Notes: generated from the letters alone by a model not told the origin. A stretch of 64,000 nucleotides of DNA from CBDCWQ01 sp965223435 (GCA_965223435.1 CBDCWQ010000022.1:558001-622000), one strand, 5' to 3'; shown: positions 48,651-59,575, counted from the stretch's first letter. Made by a program: numbers and translations.

Positions 48651-48910
48651 GAAACTGATTAAACGCCGTCGGTGTCACGGCAACGATCTCCCACAGGGAA
48701 GAGGTTTCGACCCACTCAGGTATGGTGCGCCTCGATGAGGGTGTGTATCGCGCAGGTGATGCCGTCACCGTCACTTTGGAAGACGCCGATCAACAAGAAA
48801 CACGTCGCGCAAATAGACGCCAGGGCGAGCTCTTGGATTCCTACGCCCTCAAAAAATGGGGCGCCATCTCGAACGAAGGGGTCCACAGCGTTCTAACACG
48901 ACTTGATTAA
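48651..48910 (+). pseudogene. About 150-bp repeat, copy 2, with downstream fragment
   Basis: Bases 48651-48803 repeat 35341-35492 with a few differences. Here the frame continues past the IS66 insertion point of the other copy: TLEDADQQETRRANRRQGEL, then LDSYALKKWGAISNEGVHSV and a stop at 48910. It is a loose C-terminal piece of a large secreted protein. Since copy 1 is interrupted by IS66, this copy shows the original sequence across the junction for at least ten bases. Confidence 0.6.
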
Positions 48911-49274
48911 GGCACCGCTAGCGGATCAACATCGTTCGAGGACCGGAAGTCAGAATACTCCGTCATTTCGCGCAGGTGAGAATCCGGTGGCATCCACAGA
49001 CGAACGGATCGAGTAGCATCGAGGAAACCGCTGCGCGCGGGCCAGGGGCTTGGCCTCAAGGAGACGTGTTGCGGTATCTCGACTTCGAGATCTTCGCGTT
49101 GGTGCACCAAGAGCGCCCCGATGGATGGCCGCTTGAGCTACCCTCGAAATTCCTACACTCGTTGATACTTGTCTGCCATGCGTTCGCGCTTCCTATTCTG
49201 CGAACCCTGCCCTTTTCCGTGATAGGAGTCGCATTCTCGCACAACGGCGGCCTGGCCGCGTACCGGCAGAGCGA
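48911..49274. other. No gene recognised
   Basis: Between the repeat copy and giant copy III. A palindromic CCGCTAGCGG lies at about 48907-48916. A plus-strand frame is open here, but it lacks protein-like features and lies antisense to the probable end of copy III. Confidence 0.4.
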
Positions 49275-52200
49275 TCAGATACTGAGAGGCTTCGCGATTG
49301 TACGAGAAGATGAGCTCACGGGTCCGGGGTGCCTCGCGGGACTCTCGACCGAGTACGCCGAGAGACGACGGAAAGCAAAGTCTCGAGCCAATTCGGCTCG
49401 TTCTTGGTAAAAGATAGCGCGCGCAGGCGACGCGTCACGTTTGCGCAACATGCGACTCACTTGGGTGAGTGCACCGTAGGCCTTTGCTTGTTGCTTGGTC
49501 GCATAGACCTGCCGGTGCACGCTGGGTGCAGCAGCCGTGGGCTGCGAGATAATGCCACCGTAGGTACCGAAACTCGATTCCATCTGCTGGGCCGGTCCAG
49601 TCAGATAATCAGCAAGCGCCAGAAGGGGCGCCAAATAGGTACCGTCACCGGTCATCTACTCGTACTGCGTCAGGGCCATGAGATAAGGCTGTTCCGCCAG
49701 GCCTCAAGTTCTTCTGCATTGTCAAGACCGAGCGCGTCTTTGTTTTGAAGCGCATGGTTGAGGACGCTCAGCGTATCGAGGTTGTGCTCGGTGACGACAT
49801 TGTTCTCTTTGGTGCGAGCCCTAAGCAAGGAAAGGAGTTCAGCATCTTCGATAATCTTGGGTGGCATGGGTGTTCGTGTGCCGTCGTTCTCTTGTTCTCG
49901 GAAACGATCGATCTGGGGCAGCTGGTCTTCCTTCAAGGTGTCGTAACCCACCGCATCGAGTACTGAGTAGTATGACCAGCGCTCCACTTTTTCGGTTGCT
50001 ACGTTTTGGCCCTGGGCCCCGAAGAACTTTGCGGGGTCCGCGGAGGCCTGAAGCCCTTTTACGGTCCACCCTGCGGTCATCAGTGTGAATACACGACCGT
50101 CCTGTCCGATAACCTGACGTTGGTGCTCCGCCAACCCTTGGAGCGCCTGGGCGTAACACCGGCGTTCCTTGTTGGCGAGTGCAGTCCGTTGGCTTTCGTC
50201 GAGGGTGTATTCCAACTGGCGAACGTGCGTGTGACCTGTGGCCTCGTCGAAGGACTCCACCAGCATCTGATCGCGCGCGGTCAGCGCCCGGTCGTAGTTC
50301 CCACGCACATTGCCTGGGAGCAGTTTGATGAGCGTTTCAGAGGTCTCTGCCTCCTTGCTCGGATTCCCGATGGTCAAAGCAACGCCATCGCCTTCCCAGG
50401 AGGCCCAAAAAGTCCTTGACCCGAGCTGAGCGCCAGCGCGGAGGGCGCTGCGTTGAAAGACGCCACGTGCCAAGATTCGGCGTGAGGGGGTGTCGCACTC
50501 GAAGGTGAACTCGGAGGCGTCGCGTTTGAAGATGGATTCGAAGGCGATGGATTTGAAGATGGGGTATCGCTGTTTGCCCGACTCGATGAGATCGTGCTTT
50601 CAGAAGCTGTGGTGTCCGGATGTGTCGTTTGTAAAGAGCGGTTGAAGAAGGGCGTTGTTGGGTTGGAGACTCCTACGGTCGAGATGGCAACCGATTCGTC
50701 GGTATTGACCACCATGCTGTATTTGTTGACTGCGGTGACCGAATACTGCGTGCTTTGGGCAGAGACAACGACCTGAGGCGTGGACACGTGATATCGGTCC
50801 ACTTCTTCAAGCAGCGAAGCGCGGGCGATCACAATGCGCTCGCGCTCGAGGGGGGAATCGGAGGCTTGTACCCAAGCGGCGATATGGAGTTCTTGGTGGG
50901 CGAACAGGGAAGGTACCCCGATGAGGGTGCCTCTGTTTTGTCCATGCGTTTTCCAGTGCAGGGGTGCTAGGGCCGCACGGTTCAGCTTTTCTGATGCGCG
51001 CCATGGTCCGGCTGGGCCTCGGCGCCGAACCATCCGGATGGCACCTTCGCCGCTTGGTTCTGCCGAGTAGTGCACCAGGGCGTGTTCCCCTCCCTGGGTG
51101 ATGGCGAGTTGGGGCATGTATCCCGCACCCACTGCTTCCGGTTCGGACCAGGCAACCCCGCCGTCGACTGAGTTTTGTACATACAGAACGTTGTGTCCCG
51201 GCAGGTTCGGGTTGTCCGAGGTTCCGTGTTCGTAGGCGACCACCAGGCGGCCTTCGCGGTCCGAAAAAATAGACGGATGAGCGGGCCCTTGGCCGGAAGC
51301 TTGGGCCACCTGAGAAATGCGCCACTGCTGGCGGGCCCCATCGACCCAGGCGCCTTCGGTCCACCCCTGGGCGGACCAAGCCCCAGGCACAACCGGTCTT
51401 TGTGCGACCTGGATGACGTCGGCCTCGTGCCACCGTCCGTGGTAGCGATACTGTACGTCAACGCCAAGGCCTGACCGCTTGGACTCGTCGCCCCGCTCGA
51501 AGCTATGCTTCCATACCGCACGCCATCCCACGGGGAGCCGAACGCGATTCCCGTTGCGAACGATGCTCTTTTTGGGGCCGCGCGGCGACGACCACGTGGT
51601 CGACATGCTGTCCGACCGGAAGTTGGTGCATCACTTCAGGGGCACCGAACGAGCCCGGCATCCCCGCTTTTTGGCTCGCTTGGTATCGAACCTGAGGACC
51701 GGCGTTTTCATCACCCGCGATGAGGTAGGCGAGGTGGGCTACGGTTTGGCCTTTGTGGGTGGTTGTCGAAACCGAAGGACGACGGGCTGACCGTACGCCA
51801 TCAGTGACGAAACTTGGCGGTTCAAAGGTGCCGGGCTTGGTTGCGGGCACGGGTGTGACGGCCTGGACGCGGAGAACATCGGAGCGACTTGATTCGAAAA
51901 CTTGCCCATCCGTGCTTTTGAGCACCGAACTGATATTATAGGCGTATGCCGCGTCGCGCGCGGGGGCGTGGTCGTCGTAGGTGTTCGCCTGATCGAGCTC
52001 GGCGACCAAAGTGTTGTCGCGGTAGACTTGGTGCTTTACGGCTATACCCTCGGGAATCGGTGTGCCGTCGTCGAAAACCAAGGGTGAGCTCCAGTGAAGA
52101 CGTACCGTAGGGGCATTCAACGTGGCGAAGAGTTGGGATGGGGCCCTAGGCGTTTTCAGTTCGGACAAAATCGACTCGAACTGGACCAACAGGTGCTCAG

Positions 52201-53325
52201 TGGTTTCATGGCCGGCCCGATCTCGGGCGACAAGTTCAAACATGTTCTCGCCATCGTGAAGCACGACCGGGAATTCAAAGCGCCCCGCTTGTACCTGTAA
52301 GGGTTCAAGAACCCCTTCAGCCTCCGCTCGGAACCAGATTCCCTCTAGGTTGGCGTCTTCAACAAATCCCGAGATGATTGGATCTGCGTGGTATATCTGC
52401 TGCGATTCGCCTCCGCTGATGAGGATGACGGGCGGGTCTGGGTCAAAAATGAGTTCGGCCATGGCACGGGTTTTCTGACCCCATCGATCGTATGCGGTGA
52501 CTTCCAGATCCGCGTAGGTCCGGTCGAGTTGCAGGGCGACTTCAAAAGGTCCCTCAGTTGATCCGATGTGTACGCCGTTGACCGTGATCGCTTGGATTCC
52601 GGTTCCGCTCGCGTGGCCTCGTACCGTGTACGCCGGTGTCTGAAGATAGTGAGTTTGGGACTCTCCTTCGAGGCTTAGGTTCGGGCCTGGCGCATTGGGG
52701 GGGGGCTTTTGCCACCAACGCCGACGGCGGCACCACCGGAGTATGGACCGTGATTTCGCCGGACGTCTTTTTGTGGACGGTCAGCCAGGATTCAGTGGTG
52801 TGGCCCTCGGCATCGAAGAACGTCCATTCGCTCGGAAGGATCCCATGTGAGAACCTGTTGGATGTTTGGATCTGCATACACTGTGGTTTTGGATACCCCT
52901 ACAAGGTTCCAGCCTGAAGACACGCGGGGTCCCTCCAGCCCCGTGGGCGCGCCCCGCATGCTGAGCGCGGCGGCGTCGGCCGCGTGCACCCAGTAAGCAT
53001 GGCCCGGAGCCACACCTTTCTCTGGGTCTAGTCGGTTTTTTGCCGCCTGGGTCGAGGTCGCGGTCCATAAAGTGAGGCCCTGCGTTTCCAGGACGGTGTG
53101 AACCGGCGGATCGGCCGAAAACGGGAAGTGCACAAGCGACCAACCAGATCCAATGGTGTAGCGATAATCCCCGATGGGTTCCGCCGCCAAGGTCGGTTGC
53201 GTGACCTGGGAGCCAAGACCTGCCCACAGGACAAAAACCGCCAAACCCATGGGGCCTATTCGACGTTTGACCCTCGCTATCAAAATTGCGGTTTGGTTGG
53301 TCCTCACCATCTTGTCTATCCTCAT
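49275..53325 (-). pseudogene. Giant secreted protein family, copy III (N-terminal two thirds, several frame breaks)
   Basis: Reads right to left from an ATG at 53325 (an alternative ATG at 53310 has GAGGA upstream). Signal sequence with GLAVFVLWAGLGSQV, then a domain DYRYTIGSGWSLVHFPFS, then Ig- and fibronectin-like parts (HQVYRDNTLVAELDQANTYD), a BNR/sialidase-like propeller (YVQNSVDGGVAWSEPEAVGA), a Ser/Pro-rich linker, and the helical region shared with copy II (LMTAGWTVKGL, YYSVLDAVGYD, NVVTEHNLDTLSVLNHA). Frame breaks occur near 52820, 52700 (a run of nine G), 51590, 50460 and 49670, and an in-frame stop lies near 49656. The IYGFD module and the C-terminus seen in copies I and II are missing. 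It gives the best view of the family's export signal. Confidence 0.6.
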
Positions 53326-53460
53326 CGTGTGCTTCTCTTCGGCACTCTTGGATGCCCTTGGCCACGGCAACGATGCTGGCATATGGGCGACCGCGTTGGG
53401 GCTTCCTGGGGCGCCCTTCTTCAAAGGCCCAAAACTCAGGAAAAACCGTCGCAATAGAAC

Positions 53461-53613
53461 ATGCCATCGACGAAGCTCAGACTATCTCCTTGCGGTTGTG
53501 CGCTACGCCACAACGCTCGGTCATGGCTTGGCTTCGATACGATGCTGGACGGTCACTTCAAAGAAATCGAGTACGACTTCCGATGGATCGGCACCATTGC
53601 CGATTCCCGCTAA
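53461..53613 (+). CDS. Short ORF, possible gene end fragment
   Basis: A 50-codon frame ending DGHFKEIEYDFRWIGTIADS R and a stop. The final 25 residues look like real protein while the first part (CGCALRHNARS) does not, so this is more likely the surviving C-terminus of a lost gene than a small protein. No family recognised. It lies between the starts of two minus-strand relics. Confidence 0.25.
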   Translation: MPSTKLRLSPCGCALRHNARSWLGFDTMLDGHFKEIEYDFRWIGTIADSR

Positions 53614-53634
53614 GGGCTCAACTTTGAAGTGTCC

Positions 53635-55047
53635 CTATTCGATGAGCTCAAGACCCAGGAAAGCTTCCGCATTCAGTCCTAAAAATACTTGCACAGCATT
53701 GTTGGCTAAGGTGCCAATCAGGTCTGCATGGCCGTCCCCGTTAAGGTCCGTCACCGCCGACAGCTCCAGGCCCGCTTGCGTGTCCGGCAAGGAATAGACC
53801 GCCTGAGAAAAATGGCGCCCGCCCCTGTTGGTGAAAATTCGAACCCGATCCTCCCGACCGTTCGATGAAACAACGATGTCAGGTCGTCCGTCATGGTTGA
53901 GGTCCGAGATGATGATCCGCTTTGTACCCGGATGGATCTCATACGTGACGGCATCGAACCGCACTTCCTTGGGCCGACCAAGAAGCACCGTGAGCTCGAT
54001 GCCAAGCCACCCAGAAGGTGTGCTCGACTTCCAGCCCCCAAATGAGGCAACGATGTCGGCGGAACCGTCGCCGTCGAAATCAGCGACCGCGATCTCACCC
54101 ACGCTCGGCGACTCATCAGTGGCGATTGGATAGGCGCCTACGGGGTGAAATGCCCCCGACCGCGAACCCAAGTATGGCGTAACATCGCGGCTTAAGGTAT
54201 TTGCGGTCACGAAGTCCATGATGCCATCGGAGTTCAAGTCTGCCGCAGCGACTGCGCTTGGAAAGCGACCAGTCCCCACTGTCCCCGTGGCAACAAAAGT
54301 GCCATCCCCAAGACCAGAAAGGATCTTTGCGCGAGACGCCGTGCCGCCAACGGCGACGAGGTCGAAATGCCCATCCCCATCGAAATCGCCGCCGGCGATG
54401 TCTTGTATCTGGGAATTCGTCTCGACCCTGACCGGAGTGAATTCACCCGAACCATCGCCCAGTAAACTGGTTATCGTTCCGTCTTCATCGACCGCAACCA
54501 CATCTGAGTTGGCGTCATTGTTCAGGTCGGCGGATAAGACCGAAGTCGGACTTCCTGCGACCTCGATATCCCGCTGCCCGGCAAAGGTCCCGTTGCCAAC
54601 TCCACGAAGGAGGCTTATCGATCTTCCACCTCGATTTGCGGTCATGATGTCTTGATGCCCATCCTTGTCAAACAGGCCCACAGCAACCGCTACCGGTTGA
54701 CTGTTGAGTTCAAAACGTCGGTGCAATTTCCATTCCGCAAAGTGACCCTCAATCGATTGTGCCCTAACAATCGTCGTGACCGACGTCGCGCCGCGTTCTG
54801 CCACCGCTAGATCCGTCCGGCCGTCGTGATCGAAGTCGCCCACACCCAGCAAAGAGGTGTGGTCGGTGTAGTTCAAGAAAAAGCCCCCTTCCTCAAACAA
54901 ACCGTCTCCCAAACCTCGCAGGATAAGGCCCATATTGCTTGCTGTTCCCCCAAAAATGAGGTCCGGTACCGCGTCTTCATCGTAGTGGGCAGCCATGACG
55001 GTATCGTAGTTGCCGTCGAGCTCAAAAGTGGACGATAGACCACCTTG
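53635..55047 (-). pseudogene. FG-GAP/VCBS repeat protein, N-terminally truncated
   Basis: About 470 residues of FG-GAP repeats, each with a calcium-loop such as DFDHDGRTDLAV, DLNNDANSDVVAV, DFDGDGHFDLVAVG or DLNGDGHADLIG. About seven or eight repeats are present, which would form a beta-propeller like integrin alpha chains. It ends at a proper stop. At the right end (near 55040) the frame switches to the NRAMP transporter without a signal sequence, so the original start is lost. The frame inside is intact. Exported adhesion or scaffold role by family. Confidence 0.75.
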
Positions 55048-55436
55048 CCTTGGTGGGGCTCCGGGAAAATGGGCATCAACGCGTAGAGTGTCACCCCGCA
55101 GGCGCTCATGAGGGCCGCTGCCACGCAGAAAGTCCAGAACAAGAGGTACGGGAGGAAGAGCCAGCCGACCCAGCGCCCCAATGCGATCGCCCCCACCAAC
55201 AGAGGCTTTCCCGTTTCCAGTTGAAAGCGGGCCAGACCATCATTCAATGCGTACTTAAGAACCGCTCCGACCACGACGGCCCAGAGCACCTGAAGGCCCA
55301 ACTGGCTACCCGCGAGGCTGGCCGTGGCGAGATCGCCGGCCCCCACGCCAGTGGCCGCAACCAAAAGACCGGGTCCAATGACCGCAAGGAGCGACCCTCT
55401 TCTAAACAAAAACTCCTTCTCGTTCGAATCCCGCAT
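55035..55436 (-). pseudogene. NRAMP-type divalent metal transporter, N-terminal part
   Basis: From the ATG at 55436: MRDSNEKEFLF, then GPGLLVAATGVGAGDLATAS, the first NRAMP helix with its metal-binding DxxN-like region (here GAGDLATAS), then further membrane helices (LQVLWAVVVGAVLKYALNDG; GWLFLPYLLFWTF). The protein stops matching after FPEPHQGKVVY near 55035, where FG-GAP sequence takes over. About two thirds of the transporter is missing. The family imports Mn2+ or Fe2+ with protons. Confidence 0.75.
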
Positions 55437-55512
55437 GGTGGAGGTCGCCCTTGTCTTCGACAACCCCTGAGCGAGTGTCAACCGAGGGTCGGTCGCCGGA
55501 TCCGTGAAAAGC

Positions 55513-56440
55513 TCAAATGTTTGCCTCAAAGCCGGCCGCGGCGAAGACGCCACTTACGATCTGTTTGGCATCGTCTTGGATCTGCCTAAGATGGGCAGAA
55601 TCGATAAAGCTCTCCGCGTAAATTTTGTATATGTCTTCAGTCCCGGAAGGTCGGGCCGCGAACCAACCGTTCTTCGCCATAACCTTCAGTCCACCGACCG
55701 CTGCCCCGTTTCCTGGTGCTTCGGTCAGCGTGTGCTGGACCGGTTCGCCGGCGAGCTCTGTGAGCCTGAGGTCGTTCGGCGAAAGCGCTTTGAGTACCTT
55801 CTTTTGAGCCGGCGACGCCGGCGAGTCGATGCGGGCATAGATAGGCGCTCCGAATTTTTGGGTCAGGGTCTGATAGATTTCCCCGGGATCGCGGTCACAT
55901 TTTGCAGTGATTTCGGCGGCAAGGAGCGCAAGGATGATGCCATCTTTGTCTGTGCTCCACACGGTGCCATCGATTCGAAGAAAGGATGCACCCGCGCTTT
56001 CTTCACAGCCGAGAACGCAGCGTCCGCTATGAAGCACATCCACGAACCACTTGAAGCCCACCGGGACCTCGTACAGCCGCCGACCGCAGTTTTCGACAAC
56101 GCGATCGATCATCGAACTGGTCACCAAGGTCTTGCCGACCGAAGCGCTGGGGCTCCAGTCGGGACGGTTCTTGAGCAGATACCAAGCAGCAACGGAGAGA
56201 TAGTGGTTGGGATTCAGAAGGCCTGAACTCTTGGTCACAACGCCGTGGCGATCGCCGTCTGCGTCGTTTCCAAACGCGATATCGTAATGCTCCTTAAGCG
56301 CAACCAAGCCAGCCATCGCATAGGGCGGAGAGCAATCCATACGAATCTTGCCGTCGTGGTCGACGCACATGAAGGAGAAGGTCGGATCGACGGAATCGTT
56401 CACCACCCTGATATCAAGCTGGTAGCGCTCGGCCCCAAAA
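55513..56440 (-). pseudogene. pgm: Phosphoglucomutase, C-terminal two thirds
   Basis: Strong match to Pgm of the E. coli type: DPTFSFMCVDHDGKIRMDCS, the metal loop GNDADGDRHG, the sugar-binding GCEESAGASFLR and the phosphate-binding ARPSGTEDIYK near the end. The region before about residue 200, with the catalytic serine (TASHNP in relatives), is absent; readable similarity begins at AERYQLDIRVVND near 56440. The enzyme would interconvert glucose 1- and 6-phosphate, but this piece cannot. Its end lies 77 bp before the NRAMP start on the same strand. Confidence 0.85.
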
Positions 56441-56741
56441 CGGGACTCCTGCGCCGCCAAGCGGATCGACGCCCCAACGAAACGTTCCTTGAATATGACG
56501 ATCAGGGCAACAAAACCTTGATCTGTACTCCCGACAACGGTCATCGAGTGCGAACAAGTGACGACTTTGGGAAGCGTCGTCGAGACCAATAAGTCTCTGG
56601 GGACCATCACCCTCCCGCTCGACATTGATCTCGAGTGAATCGGCTCAGTTGTATCTTACAACCGACACAAAGAGGCCAACTCGAGGCAAACGAGCAGACT
56701 CCTTGAACCCCGTGAGCAGGCCGGTCGAGCCACTAAGTGTC
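56441..56741. other. No gene recognised
   Basis: The frame of the pgm fragment stays open to 56625 without similarity; it contains the join where the first third of pgm was lost. From 56640 to 56741 nothing coding was seen. Confidence 0.5.
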
Positions 56742-58180
56742 CTATTCGTTGGTAGGGAGTACCAAGGCTGAGTTGTTGGACTTGATGACCTCTGCGACAA
56801 GGTTCATTTGGTCAAGCACAACACCTACGTGGGAACCATTTGAAACCACGGCTCCAAGATATACCGTACGCTGGAACGGTACACACTGGCCGGGCGCAAC
56901 CAGAGGGATGACGCCATTATCAATAAGCGTGTCGTTGATGATGCCATTCATGTCACTCAGGTCGTCAAAACGATCGTCCCCGGAGAGAACGATCGACACC
57001 GGAACCGACGAGGCAAACTCAGCGCCTTGGTTGCATACGTCTAAGCTGTATTCCAAATATTCTCCAAAAACTCTGGCCACAAACCCTTCGACGAAAACAT
57101 CGGGACCAGAGCCCACCCCAAACCGGACCGCCCGAGTGTTGTTAGACTCCAACATCTCAAACTCCTGGTTGTCGGTGTCCACCACCACCCCGAGAAATAC
57201 TTCCGAACCCAAGTGGGTCGGGACACTCACCGCAAAATGGGCTTCGAAACAACCCCCCGGAGAAAGCGGTTCGACACGCACCCCACCCAAACGGAGGTCT
57301 CGGGTGTTAGGGTTCTCGGGCGTGGGGAGATCGATTGCTTGGTCCTCGGACATCATGAGAGCACTCATGGTGGGGCCAGCCCAGTCCGCACCTTGATTGC
57401 AGATGCGCACGTCGACCTGAATGTTTGTACCAGTCGGTGGAGCCACAATCTGCTCGACCACCAGGTCCGAGCCATGGCCAATCAGAACGGGAACGCTGAG
57501 GGTGTTGTTGCTTTCAATATCTTCGAGAACGCGATTTTCTCCATCCACAATGACGTGAATGTACATTTGGCCATCACCTCCATGGCTATAGAGCTTCTGT
57601 TGAAAACATGCCGCGGCAGCCAATGCGGGAACCGGGTACGTCCCAAAGGTGAGATCATCCAATTCTGGGCCAATCGCACCTTCGTCGAACTCCCGGCTAG
57701 ACATGAACGCGGACAGCGTCGTGGGCAGGCTGTCCACGACGCCCTGGTTACAGACCTCGACCGTTGCCTCGAAAAAAGGTGCTGTTGCGTGTGGTGCATC
57801 AATTTCGCTCACAACAAGATCCGCCTCCTGCGAGACCACAGCGCCAAGGCCGCACTGTCCGTCGGCATCAAGATCATTGGGGCTATCGCCCGGGCATAGA
57901 TCTTGTTCGTCACACAGCGAGTCTTCGTCTGCATCCAGCACACATTCGCTCAGAGGGGTCATGCGCCATGCGATCCGTTCATGGTCAAGACCGTCCCGAT
58001 CGAGCTCCAGGCCGAAGTGCCCCATCGCCCCTTCAATACCGACGGTATGAATACCACCGTCAGACTCAATCAACAAATGTCGAATCTCAATCTGGTGAGT
58101 GCCTTCGAAGAGTACGATTTGGAATGTGGCCAGTCGGCTGCCGTCGTTCGCGTGAGGGACATCGGTAAACTGGGCAATCC
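56742..58180 (-). pseudogene. CARDB-repeat secreted protein, 5'-truncated, fused behind a protease
   Basis: About 480 residues ending in a stop at 56742. The first part (WIAQFTDVPHANDGSRLATF; QIVLFEGTHQIEIRHL; GIHTVGIEGAMG) is the same beta-rich module as at 36080. A TSP3-like stretch follows (DADEDSLCDEQDLCPGDS; DLDADGQC). Then three CARDB domains follow, each beginning DLVVxxI/DVFVEGF and carrying VCNQG and EDIESNNT-type endings. CARDB domains mediate adhesion at the cell surface. There is no start codon of its own; sequence continues without a gap, in another frame, into the trypsin gene, so its own N-terminus was lost at the join. Confidence 0.65.
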
Positions 58181-58978
58181 ACTGAGATTGCCCACCACCA
58201 TCGGACCACCACTGTCTCCCTGACAGGCATCTTTCCCCCCAACGTTGACGATGCCTGCAGAAAGCTGGTCTTCCGTAATCTCCCAGTCGGCGTAGAAGTC
58301 GTCTCGGCGATACATCGTCTGCGCTGTTTCGCTCGAAATGATGGGGACGCTTACACTATAAAGTTGGTCTGGTGAATCACCGCCTGCGCTGAGCGTGCCC
58401 CACCCAGAAACCGTGGCGTCAATGCCTTCGCGCACCAACTCGGCCGAAAGAGCCTCGGTAACCAGAGGTATCGAAGACACATTGGGCGCCGTCAGATCGA
58501 GAGGTTCCACCAACCGCAATAGCGCAATATCTCGTCCAAACGATGGCTCTACGTAGCCCGGATAAGAAACAATTCTTAACACCTCGTGCACCTGCCCAAC
58601 GGAGTCGGCGCCGCTCACATAGGTTGAGCCGGCCACGACACGAAGACTGCGATGATCGAGTCCATCGACGCAATGGGCTGCAGTCAGAATCCAGAATTCG
58701 TTAAGGATGGAGCCTCCACAGAAATGGAAGGGCTCAGCGCCAAAAACGGGATGCTCCTGCAGAGAGACTTGCCAAGGAAACTCTCCAATATTCACGGGTG
58801 CTCCACCGACGATGGCTCCATCTTCGGTTTTTGTGGTTTCTGCGCGGCTACAGGCAATGAGGGCGAAGCCCAAGACTAGCGTGTTGAGCGCCTGACGAAA
58901 TACACCGGTGCCAATCGCTGGCCGTATAGAGCGCACCTGAGTTGATTGGCTTAAATAGGGCCGAAATAAGGTCTTCAT
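58181..58978 (-). pseudogene. Trypsin-like lipoprotein (S1 peptidase) with lost C-terminus
   Basis: Start chosen at the ATG at 58978 with AGGAGA 5 bases upstream. Lipobox ALIAC at Cys43, then IVGGAPVN, the typical start of a mature trypsin. The triad is complete: His102 (LTAAHC), Asp150 (GRDIALLRL), Ser256 (CQGDSGGP). Asp250, six residues before the Ser, predicts cleavage after Arg or Lys. After GDSGGPMVVGN the normal last ~40 residues are replaced: in its own frame 27 odd residues, in the other frame the CARDB protein. The missing strand and helix are needed for the fold, so the enzyme is probably dead unless the fusion is read through. Confidence 0.8.
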
Positions 58979-59012
58979 CGAATCTCCTAGGGCTGGGTCG
59001 AACCGCGTTCGC

Positions 59013-59035
59013 TTGACACTCGCCACGAATGTCAA
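59013..59035. promoter_or_regulatory. Inverted repeat upstream of the trypsin gene
   Basis: TTGACA (59013-59018) and TGTCAA (59030-59035) face each other across 11 bases, 35 bp upstream of the trypsin ATG. It may be an operator, or a -35 box on either strand; no good -10 box was found. Confidence 0.3.
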
Positions 59036-59039
59036 CTCG

Positions 59040-59555
59040 CAGAGCTTCCATATCTATTGTTGGACGACTGCCGTGTGCTCAAGACTGATTCACTCAACAA
59101 AGTCAGAAACCCGACAGCATCGTATAACAACCACCTACGACCGGATTTCGATTTGGGCCAACAAAGTTTCGATTGCGATCTTCGCCATCGTCCGTCTCTA
59201 CGTGGGCGCCAATATAAGCAATTCATCTTTGCAGTCATCCACTCCGCAGCGTCCTGCCGCTCAAGATTGTGACGTCGTGACAGGACTGGTGTTTGGCGCA
59301 CCGTACACCTGTCTTCTGCTTCTGACGGCAGTCCCTAGCGGAGGCGATGACCGCCTACAATGGACTACATATGTGAAAACCGAATGCTCCATGCCTTCGA
59401 AGTCTCACATTCCTCTTACCGCTTCGGCGTAAGAGTTTAGGTTCGGGTTGATAGTTTTGGGGAGTTGCAGCTTCTGCGACGAGACGACTCGATCGAGGAC
59501 TACGTCCGATGAACATCCAAAGATCTCCATTCTGAATCTGCCGCCGGTCCCCATT
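59040..59555. other. Non-coding or unrecognised spacer
   Basis: Short frames only, none with motifs or a ribosome site. It separates the trypsin gene from the sigma54 promoter at 59560 and may hold upstream activator sites, but no repeated motif stood out. Confidence 0.45.
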
Positions 59556-59559
59556 CAAA

Positions 59560-59575
59560 TGGCACGTATGTTGCT
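59560..59575 (+). promoter_or_regulatory. Sigma54 (-24/-12) promoter of the small secreted protein gene
   Basis: TGGCACGTATGTTGCT matches TGGCAC-N5-TTGCT exactly. Transcription should begin near 59587, leaving a leader of about 48 bases with a good ribosome binding site before the start at 59635. It shares the first eight bases with the site at 20080. Confidence 0.85.
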
